This document shows positions 1 through 7,326 of a stretch of DNA of 15,621 nucleotides, piece by piece (position 1 is the stretch's first letter; the number at the start of each line of letters is the position of its first letter). Origin of the DNA: Oscillospiraceae bacterium (GTDB taxonomy: Bacteria; Bacillota; Clostridia; UMGS1883); assembly GCA_015069065.1 (NCBI GenBank), contig SVJI01000018.1, positions 1-15,621 of the forward strand, written 5' to 3'. The position numbers and the translations under genes were made by a program. The notes beneath the pieces were generated by a model. It worked only from the letters and a program-made list of their open reading frames with translations, was not told where the DNA came from and ran no database searches.

Positions 1-479
1 TTTTCGAGCTTCTTCGCAGAGCAGAAAAGGAAACCGGTTTTTCCTGCAATAATGCACGGCTCGTTGTTGAAGCTGCTATACAGGCAGAAAAAAGTGAAAT
101 GACACTCTTTGTCACCAAGGTTGATAATGAGGAAGAAAAAGCCCTTTTTGATAAAATAACAAAGGCTAATCAGCTCGAAAATCTGAAAGAGGCACAGAAG
201 AAAAAGGAAAAGAAAAAAACCTCAGTAAATACCATGGTGGAACTGGAGGATTTTGAGGACGTTATAAAAATGTGCCACGTTATGCGTGAATGTTTCTGGG
301 GCTCTCTTTATTCATATCGGGATAAATATTATATGACCATGCTTCCGAGCTACATACCAAAAGCTTCTGAATTTGGCAATGTGTGCCCCGAGGAATACAG
401 GGTGATTGTCGAGGAACACGGAAACCCTGTCGTAAAAAACAGTGCGTTTTTATTTATAAGAAACCGTTTTCACGATTAA
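1..479 (+). CDS. mecA: MecA-like adaptor protein for ClpC (3' part, start outside window)
   Basis: The reading frame is open from the left edge (first full codon at base 3), so the true start lies outside the window. MecA adaptors bring substrates to the ClpC/ClpP protease and negatively regulate competence and other developmental functions. The visible N-terminal part (FELLRRAEKETGF, then EMTLFVTKV) fits the end of the MecA N-terminal substrate-binding domain. A lysine-rich charged linker follows, then a C-terminal ClpC-binding domain with FEDVIKMCHVM, LYSYRDKYY, and the family-typical ending in which an EYRVIVEEHGNPVV stretch leads to an FIRNRF-like terminus. The gene converges on serA and shares a terminator with it. 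The family call is confident. Which substrates it handles here cannot be read from the sequence. Confidence 0.85.
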   Translation, partial: FELLRRAEKETGFSCNNARLVVEAAIQAEKSEMTLFVTKVDNEEEKALFDKITKANQLENLKEAQKKKEKKKTSVNTMVELEDFEDVIKMCHVMRECFWGSLYSYRDKYYMTMLPSYIPKASEFGNVCPEEYRVIVEEHGNPVVKNSAFLFIRNRFHD

Positions 480-491
480 ATAGTGACATAG

Positions 492-528
492 AAAAACGAG
501 CTACGGATATTTTCCGTAGCTCGTTTTT
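492..528. terminator. Bidirectional intrinsic terminator between mecA and serA
   Basis: A perfect 16-bp inverted repeat (492-507 with 513-528) has a 5-nt loop and an A-run on the left and T-run on the right. It can therefore end transcription from mecA (rightward) and from serA (leftward). It starts 13 bp after the mecA stop and ends 14 bp before the serA stop. Confidence 0.92.
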
Positions 529-542
529 GTATATTAGGTGAT

Positions 543-1712
543 TTATTTTATAACTCTGACCTTAATAATTCCGTCAATAGCCTTAAGTTCATCTGCAATT
601 GCACATTCAGCATCTGTAGCATCAAGGATTGTGCATGCATAGTCGCCGCGGCTCTTATTAACCATGTTTTCAATGTTAAGTCCCTTTGCAGCAAATGCAG
701 AGGTAATGCTTGAAATCATGTTGGGAACATTCTTGTGGAGAACAGTAATTCTCGTAGTTCCGGCAGTTCTGGGAAGCTCACAGTTGGGATAATTAACGGA
801 GTTAACAATATTTCCGTTTTCCATATATTCAATAAGCTCCTTTGCTGCCATAACAGCACAGTTATCCTCGCTTTCAGCACTGGAAGCACCGAGGTGAGGA
901 ATCGCAACTACATTTTCAAGTCCTAAAACATCATCAGAGGGGAAATCCACTACGTATGAAGAGATAAGACCTACTTCAAGAGCGCTCTTAAGTGCCTGTG
1001 CATCTACAAGCTCTCCGCGGGAGAAGTTGAGAAGCTTCGCGCCCTTTTTAACGGATGATTTAAAGAGTTCCGCATTGAACATACCCTTTGTATCAGCGGT
1101 AAGGGGAAGATGAAGTGTGATGTAGTCAGCCTCAGAAAGAGCATCCTTAAGGTCATTCTTAATTACTGTATGTCTGTCAAGGCTGAGGGCAGCTTTAACG
1201 GAGATAAAGGGGTCATAACCGATAATCTCCATGCCCAGATGGTGCGCTGCGTTTGCAACAAGGACACCAATTGCGCCAAGACCGATTACGGCAAGCTTTT
1301 TACCCTTGATTTCACAGCCTGCAAAATTGCTTTTACCCTTTTCCACCATTTTTCCAACCTCAGAGCCGTTACCCTTAAGAGTCTGTGCCCATGCACAGCC
1401 GCCGATAATGTCACGGGATGCGAGGAAAAGACCTGCAATTGTCAGCTCCTTAACTGCGTTTGCATTTGCGCCGGGTGTGTTGAAGACAACAATACCCTTT
1501 TCACTGCACTTGTCAATGGGAATATTGTTTACGCCTGCGCCTGCTCTGGCAACTGCCTGCAGAGAATCAGCAAGCTCCATATCGTGCATATTGAAGCTGC
1601 GCAGGATTATGCAGTCGGGATTTTCGCAGCTGTCGGTGATGTTATACCTGACTTTATCAAAGTTATCAAGACCGCACTTTGCAATCTTATTGAGTGTTAA
1701 AAGATTATACAT
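543..1712 (-). CDS. serA: D-3-phosphoglycerate dehydrogenase with C-terminal ACT domain
   Basis: This cytosolic enzyme oxidises 3-phosphoglycerate to 3-phosphohydroxypyruvate with NAD, the first step of serine synthesis. The 389-residue product has the nucleotide-binding motif GLGAIG (144-149), the catalytic arginine in SRGELVD (Arg232), the catalytic histidine in IPHLGAS (His273) and an ACT domain from about residue 320, which in this family senses serine or supports oligomers. The length fits the short clostridial form. The usual acidic residue after the DFP motif (about 256-258) is Asp (260/261) rather than Glu. An in-frame ATG 36 bases upstream would overlap serC. I prefer the internal start, because proteins of this form begin with MYN...TLNKI and an AAAGGA site precedes it. 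It follows serC by 16 bp and must be co-transcribed with it. Confidence 0.93.
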   Translation of the reverse strand: MYNLLTLNKIAKCGLDNFDKVRYNITDSCENPDCIILRSFNMHDMELADSLQAVARAGAGVNNIPIDKCSEKGIVVFNTPGANANAVKELTIAGLFLASRDIIGGCAWAQTLKGNGSEVGKMVEKGKSNFAGCEIKGKKLAVIGLGAIGVLVANAAHHLGMEIIGYDPFISVKAALSLDRHTVIKNDLKDALSEADYITLHLPLTADTKGMFNAELFKSSVKKGAKLLNFSRGELVDAQALKSALEVGLISSYVVDFPSDDVLGLENVVAIPHLGASSAESEDNCAVMAAKELIEYMENGNIVNSVNYPNCELPRTAGTTRITVLHKNVPNMISSITSAFAAKGLNIENMVNKSRGDYACTILDATDAECAIADELKAIDGIIKVRVIK

Positions 1713-1728
1713 ATCTATCAGTTCCTTT

Positions 1729-2808
1729 TTACTTATTTTCCTGCTCAAACTTTGCCATGAATTCTACAAGTGCTTCTACGCCTTCAATGGGCATAGCATT
1801 GTAGATGCTGGCTCTCATACCGCCGACACTGCGGTGACCCTTAAGATTTACAAAGCCTGCGTCTGCGGCTTCCTTACAAAACTTCTTGTCAAGGTCAGCG
1901 TCGCCTGTAACAAAGCATACATTCATCATAGAACGGCTGTTTTTCTCTGCTGTTGCTTTGAAAAGAGTTGAGTTATCAAGGAAATCGTAAAGGATATTTG
2001 CTTTCTTTTCGTTTCTTTCCTTCATTGCCTCAAGACCGCCGTTTTCAAGTGCCCATTTATAAACAAGACCCGCAATATAAATTGCGTAGCAGGGAGGTGT
2101 GTTGTACATAGAATCGTTGTCAGCCATTGTCTTGTAGTCAAGCATTGTGGGAATATCCTCGCGGGCATTTCCCATTAAATCCTCGCGGATAATAACAACT
2201 GTAAGACCTGCGGGAGCCATATTCTTCTGTGCGCCTGCATATATAACACCGAACTTTGTAACATCTACGGGCTCACTTGTAATACAAGATGACATATCTG
2301 CAACCAGTACCTTGTCACCTACATTGGGAACTTCAGGGAACTTTGTTCCGAAAATTGTGTTGTTGTAGCATACGTGAACATAATCAGCATCCTCACGCAC
2401 CATATCGGGTGTAATTTCGGGAATGTAGCTGAATGTCTTATCTTCTGAAGTTGCAATGCACTTCGCATCACCGTATTTCTTAGCTTCCTTAAAAGCTTTA
2501 CCTGAGAACTGACCAGAAACAACATAGTCAGCCTTTCCTGTTTTCATGAGGTTAAGAGGAACGGCAGCAAACTGTGTTGAAGCACCGCCCTGAAGGAAAA
2601 GCACCTTATAGTTATCAGGGATGTTCATAAGCTTTCTGAAGTTAGCTTCAGTTTCTTTAATTATTGCATCGTAAACAGGTGAACGATGACTCATCTCCAT
2701 AACACTCATACCGCTGTTTCCGAACTCAATAAGCTCCTTCTGTGCTGTTTCAAGTACCTCAAGCGGAAGCATGCTGGGACCTGCAGAAAAGTTAAATACT
2801 CTTGCCAT
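1729..2808 (-). CDS. serC: Phosphoserine aminotransferase
   Basis: This PLP-dependent class V aminotransferase converts 3-phosphohydroxypyruvate and glutamate to phosphoserine and 2-oxoglutarate, the second step of serine synthesis. The 359-residue length is normal. The N-terminus has the signature VFNFSAGPSMLP. An HRSP motif at about 41-44 binds substrate. The PLP-binding lysine is Lys195 in YAGAQKNMAPAG, and Asp171 in LVADMSS contacts the cofactor ring. A strong AGGAGG site stands 8 bp before the ATG, and a consensus promoter lies just upstream. serA follows after 16 bp, so the two consecutive pathway enzymes form an operon. The third enzyme, phosphoserine phosphatase, is not in the window. 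Confidence 0.96.
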   Translation of the reverse strand: MARVFNFSAGPSMLPLEVLETAQKELIEFGNSGMSVMEMSHRSPVYDAIIKETEANFRKLMNIPDNYKVLFLQGGASTQFAAVPLNLMKTGKADYVVSGQFSGKAFKEAKKYGDAKCIATSEDKTFSYIPEITPDMVREDADYVHVCYNNTIFGTKFPEVPNVGDKVLVADMSSCITSEPVDVTKFGVIYAGAQKNMAPAGLTVVIIREDLMGNAREDIPTMLDYKTMADNDSMYNTPPCYAIYIAGLVYKWALENGGLEAMKERNEKKANILYDFLDNSTLFKATAEKNSRSMMNVCFVTGDADLDKKFCKEAADAGFVNLKGHRSVGGMRASIYNAMPIEGVEALVEFMAKFEQENK

Positions 2809-2844
2809 AATAATTGCCTCCTAAAAATAAGTGATAATAGAATT

Positions 2845-2873
2845 ATTATACTCTTAATTCCTCGAAGTGTCAA
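2845..2873 (-). promoter_or_regulatory. Consensus sigma-A promoter for serC-serA
   Basis: On the minus strand TTGACA (2868-2873) is separated by exactly 17 bp from TATAAT (2845-2850). Both hexamers match the consensus perfectly. The expected start leaves a leader of only about 30 nt before the serC ATG, too short for a T-box or riboswitch. Any regulation would have to act at the promoter or through the ACT domain of SerA. Confidence 0.88.
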
Positions 2874-2933
2874 TTTATTTCGCTATTTTTTTAGCGATTT
2901 TTCTCTAAAAGGTAGAAAATTCCTGTTAAGTTT

Positions 2934-2968
2934 CGGCATCAAATCAACCGTTGGTTGATTTGATGCCG
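2934..2968 (-). terminator. Strong palindrome at the 3' end of the TauE pair, probable transcription end
   Basis: A perfect 16-bp inverted repeat (2934-2949 with 2953-2968) has a 3-nt loop and overlaps the last codons and TGA stop of the second TauE-half gene. It would form a very stable hairpin in the spo0A-tauE message, just before the serC promoter. There is no clear T-run after it in the leftward direction, so it may be a terminator of poor type or an mRNA-stabilising hairpin. Confidence 0.5.
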
Positions 2969-3306
2969 CTTATAATTTCCCTTATGCCGAAAATCAATAT
3001 AAATATACCAAACATTCTGCCAAGCATTTTTGATGATATACACGTACATATATATGCACCCAGCAGTGAAAACGGTACTCCTGTAACAATTACAGGCAGT
3101 GCAGTTTTAAAATCAATCTTCTTGTTTTTTATGTGGACGAAAATTGCACACACTGCAGACGGAAGAAAAGAAAATAAATTTATGCTTTGCGCAGATTGCT
3201 GACTCATGTCTAAAAACATTCTCAGTGCGGGAATCAGCAGCATTCCGCCGCCAACACCCATTCCGCTGAGTATTCCGGAAAAGAATCCTATAATAGCTGT
3301 AAGCAT
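2944..3306 (-). CDS. TauE/SafE-family permease, second half-size subunit
   Basis: This 120-residue membrane protein is built of about four hydrophobic segments. It has the family's glycine-rich N-terminal motif (GFFSGILSGMGVGGGMLLIP) followed by QSAQSINLFSF, the place where full proteins carry a HATS-like motif. TauE/SafE proteins are predicted exporters of sulfite, sulfoacetate or other small organic anions. A typical member is about 250 residues and holds two such repeats in one chain. This gene supplies one repeat and the gene just upstream the other. Its GGAGG site lies in the last codons of the upstream gene, 7 bp before this ATG, which supports real separate translation. The transported compound is unknown. 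Confidence 0.8.
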   Translation of the reverse strand: MLTAIIGFFSGILSGMGVGGGMLLIPALRMFLDMSQQSAQSINLFSFLPSAVCAIFVHIKNKKIDFKTALPVIVTGVPFSLLGAYICTCISSKMLGRMFGIFILIFGIREIISGIKSTNG

Positions 3307-3309
3307 CCC

Positions 3310-3663
3310 TTATCCTCCAAATATCATTCTTCCTGCAGCAATCACCATTACTACTCCAAAGCCAATGCGGATAAATCTTCCCGAAAGCTTTGAAAGGAGC
3401 GACGCCCCGAGAAGTGCCCCTAAAGCCGCTCCCGATGCCGTTTTAATAATTACGGGGATATCCGCATAGCCTGCCATTGAGTATATGAAAAGTCCGGCAA
3501 CTGTCAGCGGCAGGATAATAATGATTGAGGTTGCGTGCGCCTTTTTTTCGTCAAGGGAGAAAAACTTCTGCAGTACCAGTACGGCAATTATCCCCCCGCC
3601 AGAGGCAAAAAAACCGTTTATAAATCCAATGGGGATTCCCCATAATAATTTGCTTTTTTTCAT
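3310..3663 (-). CDS. TauE/SafE-family permease, first half-size subunit
   Basis: This 117-residue membrane protein has the motif GFINGFFASGGGIIAV near its start and the AHATS signature after the first hydrophobic segment, both typical of one TauE/SafE repeat. Its ATG overlaps the spo0A stop by one base (TAATG), so translation is probably coupled to spo0A and the gene lies in the spo0A transcription unit. Its TAA stop is followed in the same frame by one codon and then the ATG of the second half. The two open frames are therefore separated only by this stop. Together they make a normal-sized two-repeat permease and may act as a heterodimer. A link to sporulation is suggested only by position. 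Confidence 0.8.
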   Translation of the reverse strand: MKKSKLLWGIPIGFINGFFASGGGIIAVLVLQKFFSLDEKKAHATSIIIILPLTVAGLFIYSMAGYADIPVIIKTASGAALGALLGASLLSKLSGRFIRIGFGVVMVIAAGRMIFGG

Positions 3664-4469
3664 TATGATACAAACATCTCAAGGCGGAGCTTATCGGCAA
3701 TCATGGCAATAAATTCACTGTTTGTAGGCTTACCCTTGTTGTTGTTGACAGTGTAGCCAAAAAGCTTGTACAGCTCCTCCTCATTACCGCGGATGCAGGC
3801 AACCTCGATTGCATGGCGGATAGCTCTTTCAACACGGCTGGGAGAGGTTTTGTGCCTGTGTGCAACTCTTGGATAAAGCTGTTTTGTTACGGCATTTATC
3901 AGCTCTGTATCCTTAATGCTCATAATAATCGCATCACGCAGATACTGATATCCCTTGATGTTTGCGGGAACGCCTACAGAGTGAATTGTTTTGGTTACCG
4001 ACAGCTCAATCGCTCTGTCGGAGGGGCGGTCAACATGGTCATTCTTATCAAGTCCCACCGATTCATCAATGTACATCTCTTTTGAAAGCTTTGTCAGGCA
4101 AAGCATACGGATTCTCTCATACACTGTTTCATTTTCGCATGGCTTTATCATGAAATACTCTGCACCCAGCTGCATACAGATATTTGTTACATGTTCCTTT
4201 CTGGAGCCGCTCATGATAATGACAATGGGGCGATGTATTCTGGGGAGAGTATTTATGATTTTTAAAAGTCCTATGCCGTCAAGTTGAGGAAGCACGATAT
4301 CCATAAGCACGGCATCGGGACGGTACTGACGAATTTTCTCCGCGGCATCCGTTCCGTCAGAGCAGACACCTACCAGTTCAATATCACTTTTGTGGTCAAA
4401 GAAGGTTTTCATCCGGGACAGTAATTCCTGATTACTGTCTGCAATAAGCAGTTTAATCTGTTTTTTCAT
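3663..4469 (-). CDS. spo0A: Sporulation master regulator Spo0A
   Basis: Spo0A is the response regulator at the end of the phosphorelay. When phosphorylated it binds 0A boxes and switches on entry into sporulation. The 268-residue length is typical. The receiver domain has the acidic residue Asp11, the phosphorylation site Asp57 (in VLMDIVLP), Ser87 and Lys109 (in MIKPCENE). A linker of about 130-150 is followed by the Spo0A-specific DNA-binding domain (about 155-268), with HSVGVPANIKGYQYLRDAI and the recognition helix SRVERAIRHAIEVA (211-224). A GGAGG site stands 7 bp before the ATG. In other endospore formers spoIVB is its upstream neighbour. Here spoIVB is some 8.5 kb away, beyond an accessory block. 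Confidence 0.98.
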   Translation of the reverse strand: MKKQIKLLIADSNQELLSRMKTFFDHKSDIELVGVCSDGTDAAEKIRQYRPDAVLMDIVLPQLDGIGLLKIINTLPRIHRPIVIIMSGSRKEHVTNICMQLGAEYFMIKPCENETVYERIRMLCLTKLSKEMYIDESVGLDKNDHVDRPSDRAIELSVTKTIHSVGVPANIKGYQYLRDAIIMSIKDTELINAVTKQLYPRVAHRHKTSPSRVERAIRHAIEVACIRGNEEELYKLFGYTVNNNKGKPTNSEFIAMIADKLRLEMFVS

Positions 4470-4505
4470 ACTAATTCCTCCGTTTTTTTATTTGTTGTGA
4501 TATGC

Positions 4506-4534
4506 ATATTACCATAAAATGGAAATTATTGCAA
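4506..4534 (-). promoter_or_regulatory. Candidate sigma-A promoter of spo0A
   Basis: On the minus strand TTGCAA (4529-4534) is followed after 17 bp by TAATAT (4506-4511), which has a TG one base upstream (extended -10). The start would lie about 35 bp before the spo0A ATG. Bacillus spo0A has a vegetative and a sigma-H promoter. I see no convincing sigma-H site here. Confidence 0.6.
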
Positions 4535-4600
4535 GAACATTTTTTACATTTTTTGGAAAAAACATAAAAAACGACGAAAATACAGGTGTTTCAGCAGCAT

Positions 4601-4640
4601 AAAAAAACATATGCAGAGCTTTTTCGCTGCATATGTTTTT
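4601..4640 (-). terminator. Intrinsic terminator oriented leftward, upstream of spo0A
   Basis: A 14-bp perfect stem (4603-4616 with 4627-4640) with a 10-nt loop is followed in the leftward direction by a run of seven T. The nearest gene on its right runs rightward, so this terminator has no obvious gene to terminate. It may shield spo0A from upstream transcription, or be left from an older arrangement with spoIVB next door. Confidence 0.75.
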
Positions 4641-4646
4641 GTCGAA
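4640..4646. promoter_or_regulatory. Candidate 0A box (Spo0A binding site)
   Basis: TGTCGAA, read on the plus strand, matches the Spo0A binding consensus TGNCGAA exactly. It lies about 105 bp upstream of the candidate spo0A -35 and about 150 bp before the rightward gene. It could serve autoregulation of spo0A. A 7-mer can also occur by chance. Confidence 0.45.
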
Positions 4647-4680
4647 TTTAAGGGAAATTTAGTAAAAACTATTCTATTTT

Positions 4681-4721
4681 TTTACAATGACATTTTCTGT
4701 CTTTGTTTTTCTTTACAATGA
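4681..4721 (+). repeat. Direct repeat in the promoter region of the rightward accessory gene
   Basis: The 10-mer TTTACAATGA occurs at 4681-4690 and 4712-4721, 31 bp apart (about three helix turns), before the ribosome site of the 472-codon gene. Each copy contains TACAAT, a fair -10 hexamer. Possible roles are alternative promoters or operator half-sites on one face of the DNA. The remaining part of 4470-4788 holds only the elements listed separately. Confidence 0.4.
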
Positions 4722-4788
4722 ACATGTAACATCGTTAAAGTTTGTTGCGTCCGGACAAAGATTAAAAAATTTTAAGGAGATGGAGCTT

Positions 4789-6207
4789 ATGTTGAAAAAT
4801 TTCGAAATGGCTCGTATGTTAAGGAGTTCGTTGGAAGAAGTGACAAATGATAAAAGCAAGGATAATGCAGAAACTCTTGAAAAAAAAGAGCTTACCATAT
4901 CAGGAAAAGAAATTCATTCTCTTGATGAAATCAGAGAAAACTTTGATGCAGAATGTATTTTAAATGCGCTTGGTGATGGTTCACTTCTAAGCTTTTTAAA
5001 ATCGCATTATTATGAAAGAGAAGCAGATGTTATTTCAAGGCTTTCGCCTGACAATGATGACTGCCTCAAAATAATCTGCGATACCTTTGGCGTTGAATAT
5101 CTTAAACAAGATGCTGTTTTAACTGCTGAAAATTTGGAGAGAATTGAGCTTTTAAAAAAGCTTAAGTGTGACAAAGAGGTAATAAACAACTTTAGGAAGG
5201 TTGCACTTAATCAGGGAGAACTTGCTAGGCTTCTGACAAACGGAGAAACCATAATTTATCTTTGTAATGGTAAGTTTTCAATTCCGCTGAGCAAAAAGGG
5301 CATAAGATATATCGGTATAAATAATCCGACTATTGAAAATCCTTTTACTATGCAGCAATATAAGAATGCCGGAATTACGGTTGAAAACATTAAGCTTGCA
5401 GACAAGGTAAGCGAAGAGATGAGCCAATATGCTCTAAATATTGCAAAGGAAAACGGTTACGATGATTATGCAGATAAGAATTCTCCGCTCGCTGCATATT
5501 TTCATAACAGGCTTAAAAGCTATGAGCGTTTTACCTATATAACCCTGCCTTGCAATTATTCTGAAGCTACTAAAGATTTTAGCAGTGAGTATAGTGCAAA
5601 GCAGCAGTTAGGAAAATATTTAAGACAGCCCTATGATACAGCTAATGAATATGTGACAGTTGGTAGTTCAAAGTGCCTTGCGAGCGCTGGTGCCGAAGAA
5701 TATGCTGATGTGATTGAAAGTTGTTTTGAACCTGTTTTGTACGATTTAAGCATGCTTTGCGCCCTGCGAGGAAAGTCACGTGTTTATAAAGAAATCGAAA
5801 ATCTCGTAAAAGGGTGCAGAGAAGTTTTTATTAAGGCTTTTGAAAAAGAAATTAACGATAATCAGGATTACTATAATATGTACGATTTTGATTATTTTGT
5901 TGATAGTGTAAATATTCAGGAACACGATTACAGGGTCAGCGAAGGAATTTTAAGAGTTATTGAAACTATTTTTACTGATAGTATTACATATTCTTATAGT
6001 AATATTATCGATACTGTGTGCGAGATGGAGAAAGACATCAATACCCGCGCGACATCTTTTTTCAAATCTGCCTACAGAGAGTATCTTTCGTATGTAAGAA
6101 GAATTGAAAAGGCTTTCGAAGCACTGGGAAATGATTTTCCCCCTTTTGGAGAGAATGAACCTATCTCAGAATATTTAACAAGAATTTCTGTGCCTGATAT
6201 GAATTAA
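4789..6207 (+). CDS. Accessory protein of unknown function, 472 residues
   Basis: I cannot name this family. The frame is open from an ATG at 4687, but AAGGAG at 4774-4779 stands 9 bp before the ATG at 4789, and the region before it looks like promoter DNA. The protein seems soluble, with no signal peptide or membrane helix. Two segments look like compact domains: about 37-103 (ISGKEIHSLDEIRENFD, then DGSLLSFLKSHYYEREAD and a Cys/Leu-rich end), and about 145-205 (ETIIYLCNGKFSIPLSKKG, then IRYIGINNPTIENPF). From memory, similar LDEIRENFD / HYYEREA segments occur in other gut Firmicutes proteins, but I cannot give a domain name. The C-terminal 270 residues are mainly helical and charged. It stands alone, runs towards the operon and shares a terminator with it. 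Confidence 0.75.
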   Translation: MLKNFEMARMLRSSLEEVTNDKSKDNAETLEKKELTISGKEIHSLDEIRENFDAECILNALGDGSLLSFLKSHYYEREADVISRLSPDNDDCLKIICDTFGVEYLKQDAVLTAENLERIELLKKLKCDKEVINNFRKVALNQGELARLLTNGETIIYLCNGKFSIPLSKKGIRYIGINNPTIENPFTMQQYKNAGITVENIKLADKVSEEMSQYALNIAKENGYDDYADKNSPLAAYFHNRLKSYERFTYITLPCNYSEATKDFSSEYSAKQQLGKYLRQPYDTANEYVTVGSSKCLASAGAEEYADVIESCFEPVLYDLSMLCALRGKSRVYKEIENLVKGCREVFIKAFEKEINDNQDYYNMYDFDYFVDSVNIQEHDYRVSEGILRVIETIFTDSITYSYSNIIDTVCEMEKDINTRATSFFKSAYREYLSYVRRIEKAFEALGNDFPPFGENEPISEYLTRISVPDMN

Positions 6208-6215
6208 AACTTAAC

Positions 6216-6254
6216 AAAACAAAATCAGCGGATAAAATCCGCTGATTTTGTTTT
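6216..6254. terminator. Bidirectional intrinsic terminator between the two accessory transcription units
   Basis: A perfect 17-bp inverted repeat (6216-6232 with 6238-6254) has a TAAAA loop, A-rich on the left and T-rich on the right. It lies 8 bp after the rightward gene and 29 bp from the stop of the WYL gene, so it ends both units. Confidence 0.92.
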
Positions 6255-6283
6255 TGCTGTATAGAAATTTTCTATTATCACCA

Positions 6284-7291
6284 TTAACCATAAATTTCAA
6301 GCATATTTTTAAGTGTTTGAATCATTTCATTTTTAAACGTTTCCGGTTTTATAACTTCGGCCTTGTCACCTTGAGATAATAACCACATAAGAAGCCCTTT
6401 ACCATAAGCTTCAGCTTCAATAATAAAACTGTTATTTTCCTTTGAAATGACTTTTGCAGTAGGGAGTCTGTCAAGAACAGGTTCAATATTACTACCTAAA
6501 AATTTAAACTGCACACGTTCAAGCTTTCCAGGATACATAAACTGAACCCTTTTCCTGAATTCACCTTCTTCAAATCTGTCTTTATACTCAATGTAAAATG
6601 TTTCATTTGTAGGCCTAAATTTGACTATCCTATCAATGCGAAGAACCGCGGGATAATCATATATCTTTTTTATTTTTCCGTTTTCATCCTTTTCAACGAA
6701 ATTTGCAAGCAAATAAAAATAATACTCTGAAAAAAGAATGGACAACGGTTCTACCAGTCTTTTTATGGTTTGATGATCGTATGATTTCCTTTCGTATGAT
6801 ATTTCTGCAAGCTTACGTTCTTTGATAGAAACTCCGATATCCCATATCAGGTCCTTTAGTAAAGATTTTTCGTTAAGCTCAACATAGTGAAACTTTTCAT
6901 TTGCCACAAGGTCAGAAACAAGCTTTACATTTTTTTGGGGAACACACCCTGCAATCATTTTATCAAGAATAGAACTGATTTCTTTCTTGGTAAAAGCGCG
7001 GCTTTCAAGAAGAATCTTACTTGTAGCAAGAATTTCAGAATTTGTCATCATCGAGCCTTCAGAACCGACCATTATGTAGTGCTTTTTAGCTCTGTTGTAT
7101 TCGATTGTTCGCGTATCTGTTCCTGTCAGTGACCTCTCATCAAGAAACGCTCTGATATCATCAATATCACGCTGAACAGAGCGTTCGTCAACTCCGAAAC
7201 GCTCTGCTTCTTCAGCCTTGTTTATAGCCTTTCCCTCGCAAAACCGTGTGTATAAATTTAATACTCTTTCGTTTTTTGAATGTTGTTTCAT
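6284..7291 (-). CDS. WYL-domain transcriptional regulator
   Basis: This 335-residue protein has the classic three-part layout. An N-terminal winged helix-turn-helix covers about 8-50 (ERFGVDERSVQRDIDDIRAFL). A WYL domain covers about 140-235, with VEPLSILFSEYYFYLLA (180-196) at the position of the Trp-Tyr-Leu motif and the conserved ligand-contacting arginines in LRIDRI (217-222). A C-terminal WCX-like domain runs from about 255. The usual Trp-Tyr-Leu appears as Phe-Tyr-Leu, a common variant. WYL regulators bind nucleotide ligands, and several control anti-phage operons (CapW, BrxR). It is the last gene of the operon, 35 bp after the HNH-like gene, so it probably controls the operon, the rightward gene or both. 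GGAG stands 5 bp before the ATG. Confidence 0.9.
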   Translation of the reverse strand: MKQHSKNERVLNLYTRFCEGKAINKAEEAERFGVDERSVQRDIDDIRAFLDERSLTGTDTRTIEYNRAKKHYIMVGSEGSMMTNSEILATSKILLESRAFTKKEISSILDKMIAGCVPQKNVKLVSDLVANEKFHYVELNEKSLLKDLIWDIGVSIKERKLAEISYERKSYDHQTIKRLVEPLSILFSEYYFYLLANFVEKDENGKIKKIYDYPAVLRIDRIVKFRPTNETFYIEYKDRFEEGEFRKRVQFMYPGKLERVQFKFLGSNIEPVLDRLPTAKVISKENNSFIIEAEAYGKGLLMWLLSQGDKAEVIKPETFKNEMIQTLKNMLEIYG

Positions 7292-7326
7292 ATGTACTCC
7301 ATTATATTTCTTTTATCAAAAAATAA

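Noticed and set aside
1231..1971. Rightward open frame of 246 codons opposite serA and serC
   Set aside because: It is antisense to two clear enzymes, with Cys/Ala/Pro-rich shadow composition.
2880..2897. Small 6-bp hairpin upstream of the serC promoter, followed rightward by Ts
   Set aside because: The stem is AT-rich and short, and no rightward gene precedes it. It is probably chance.
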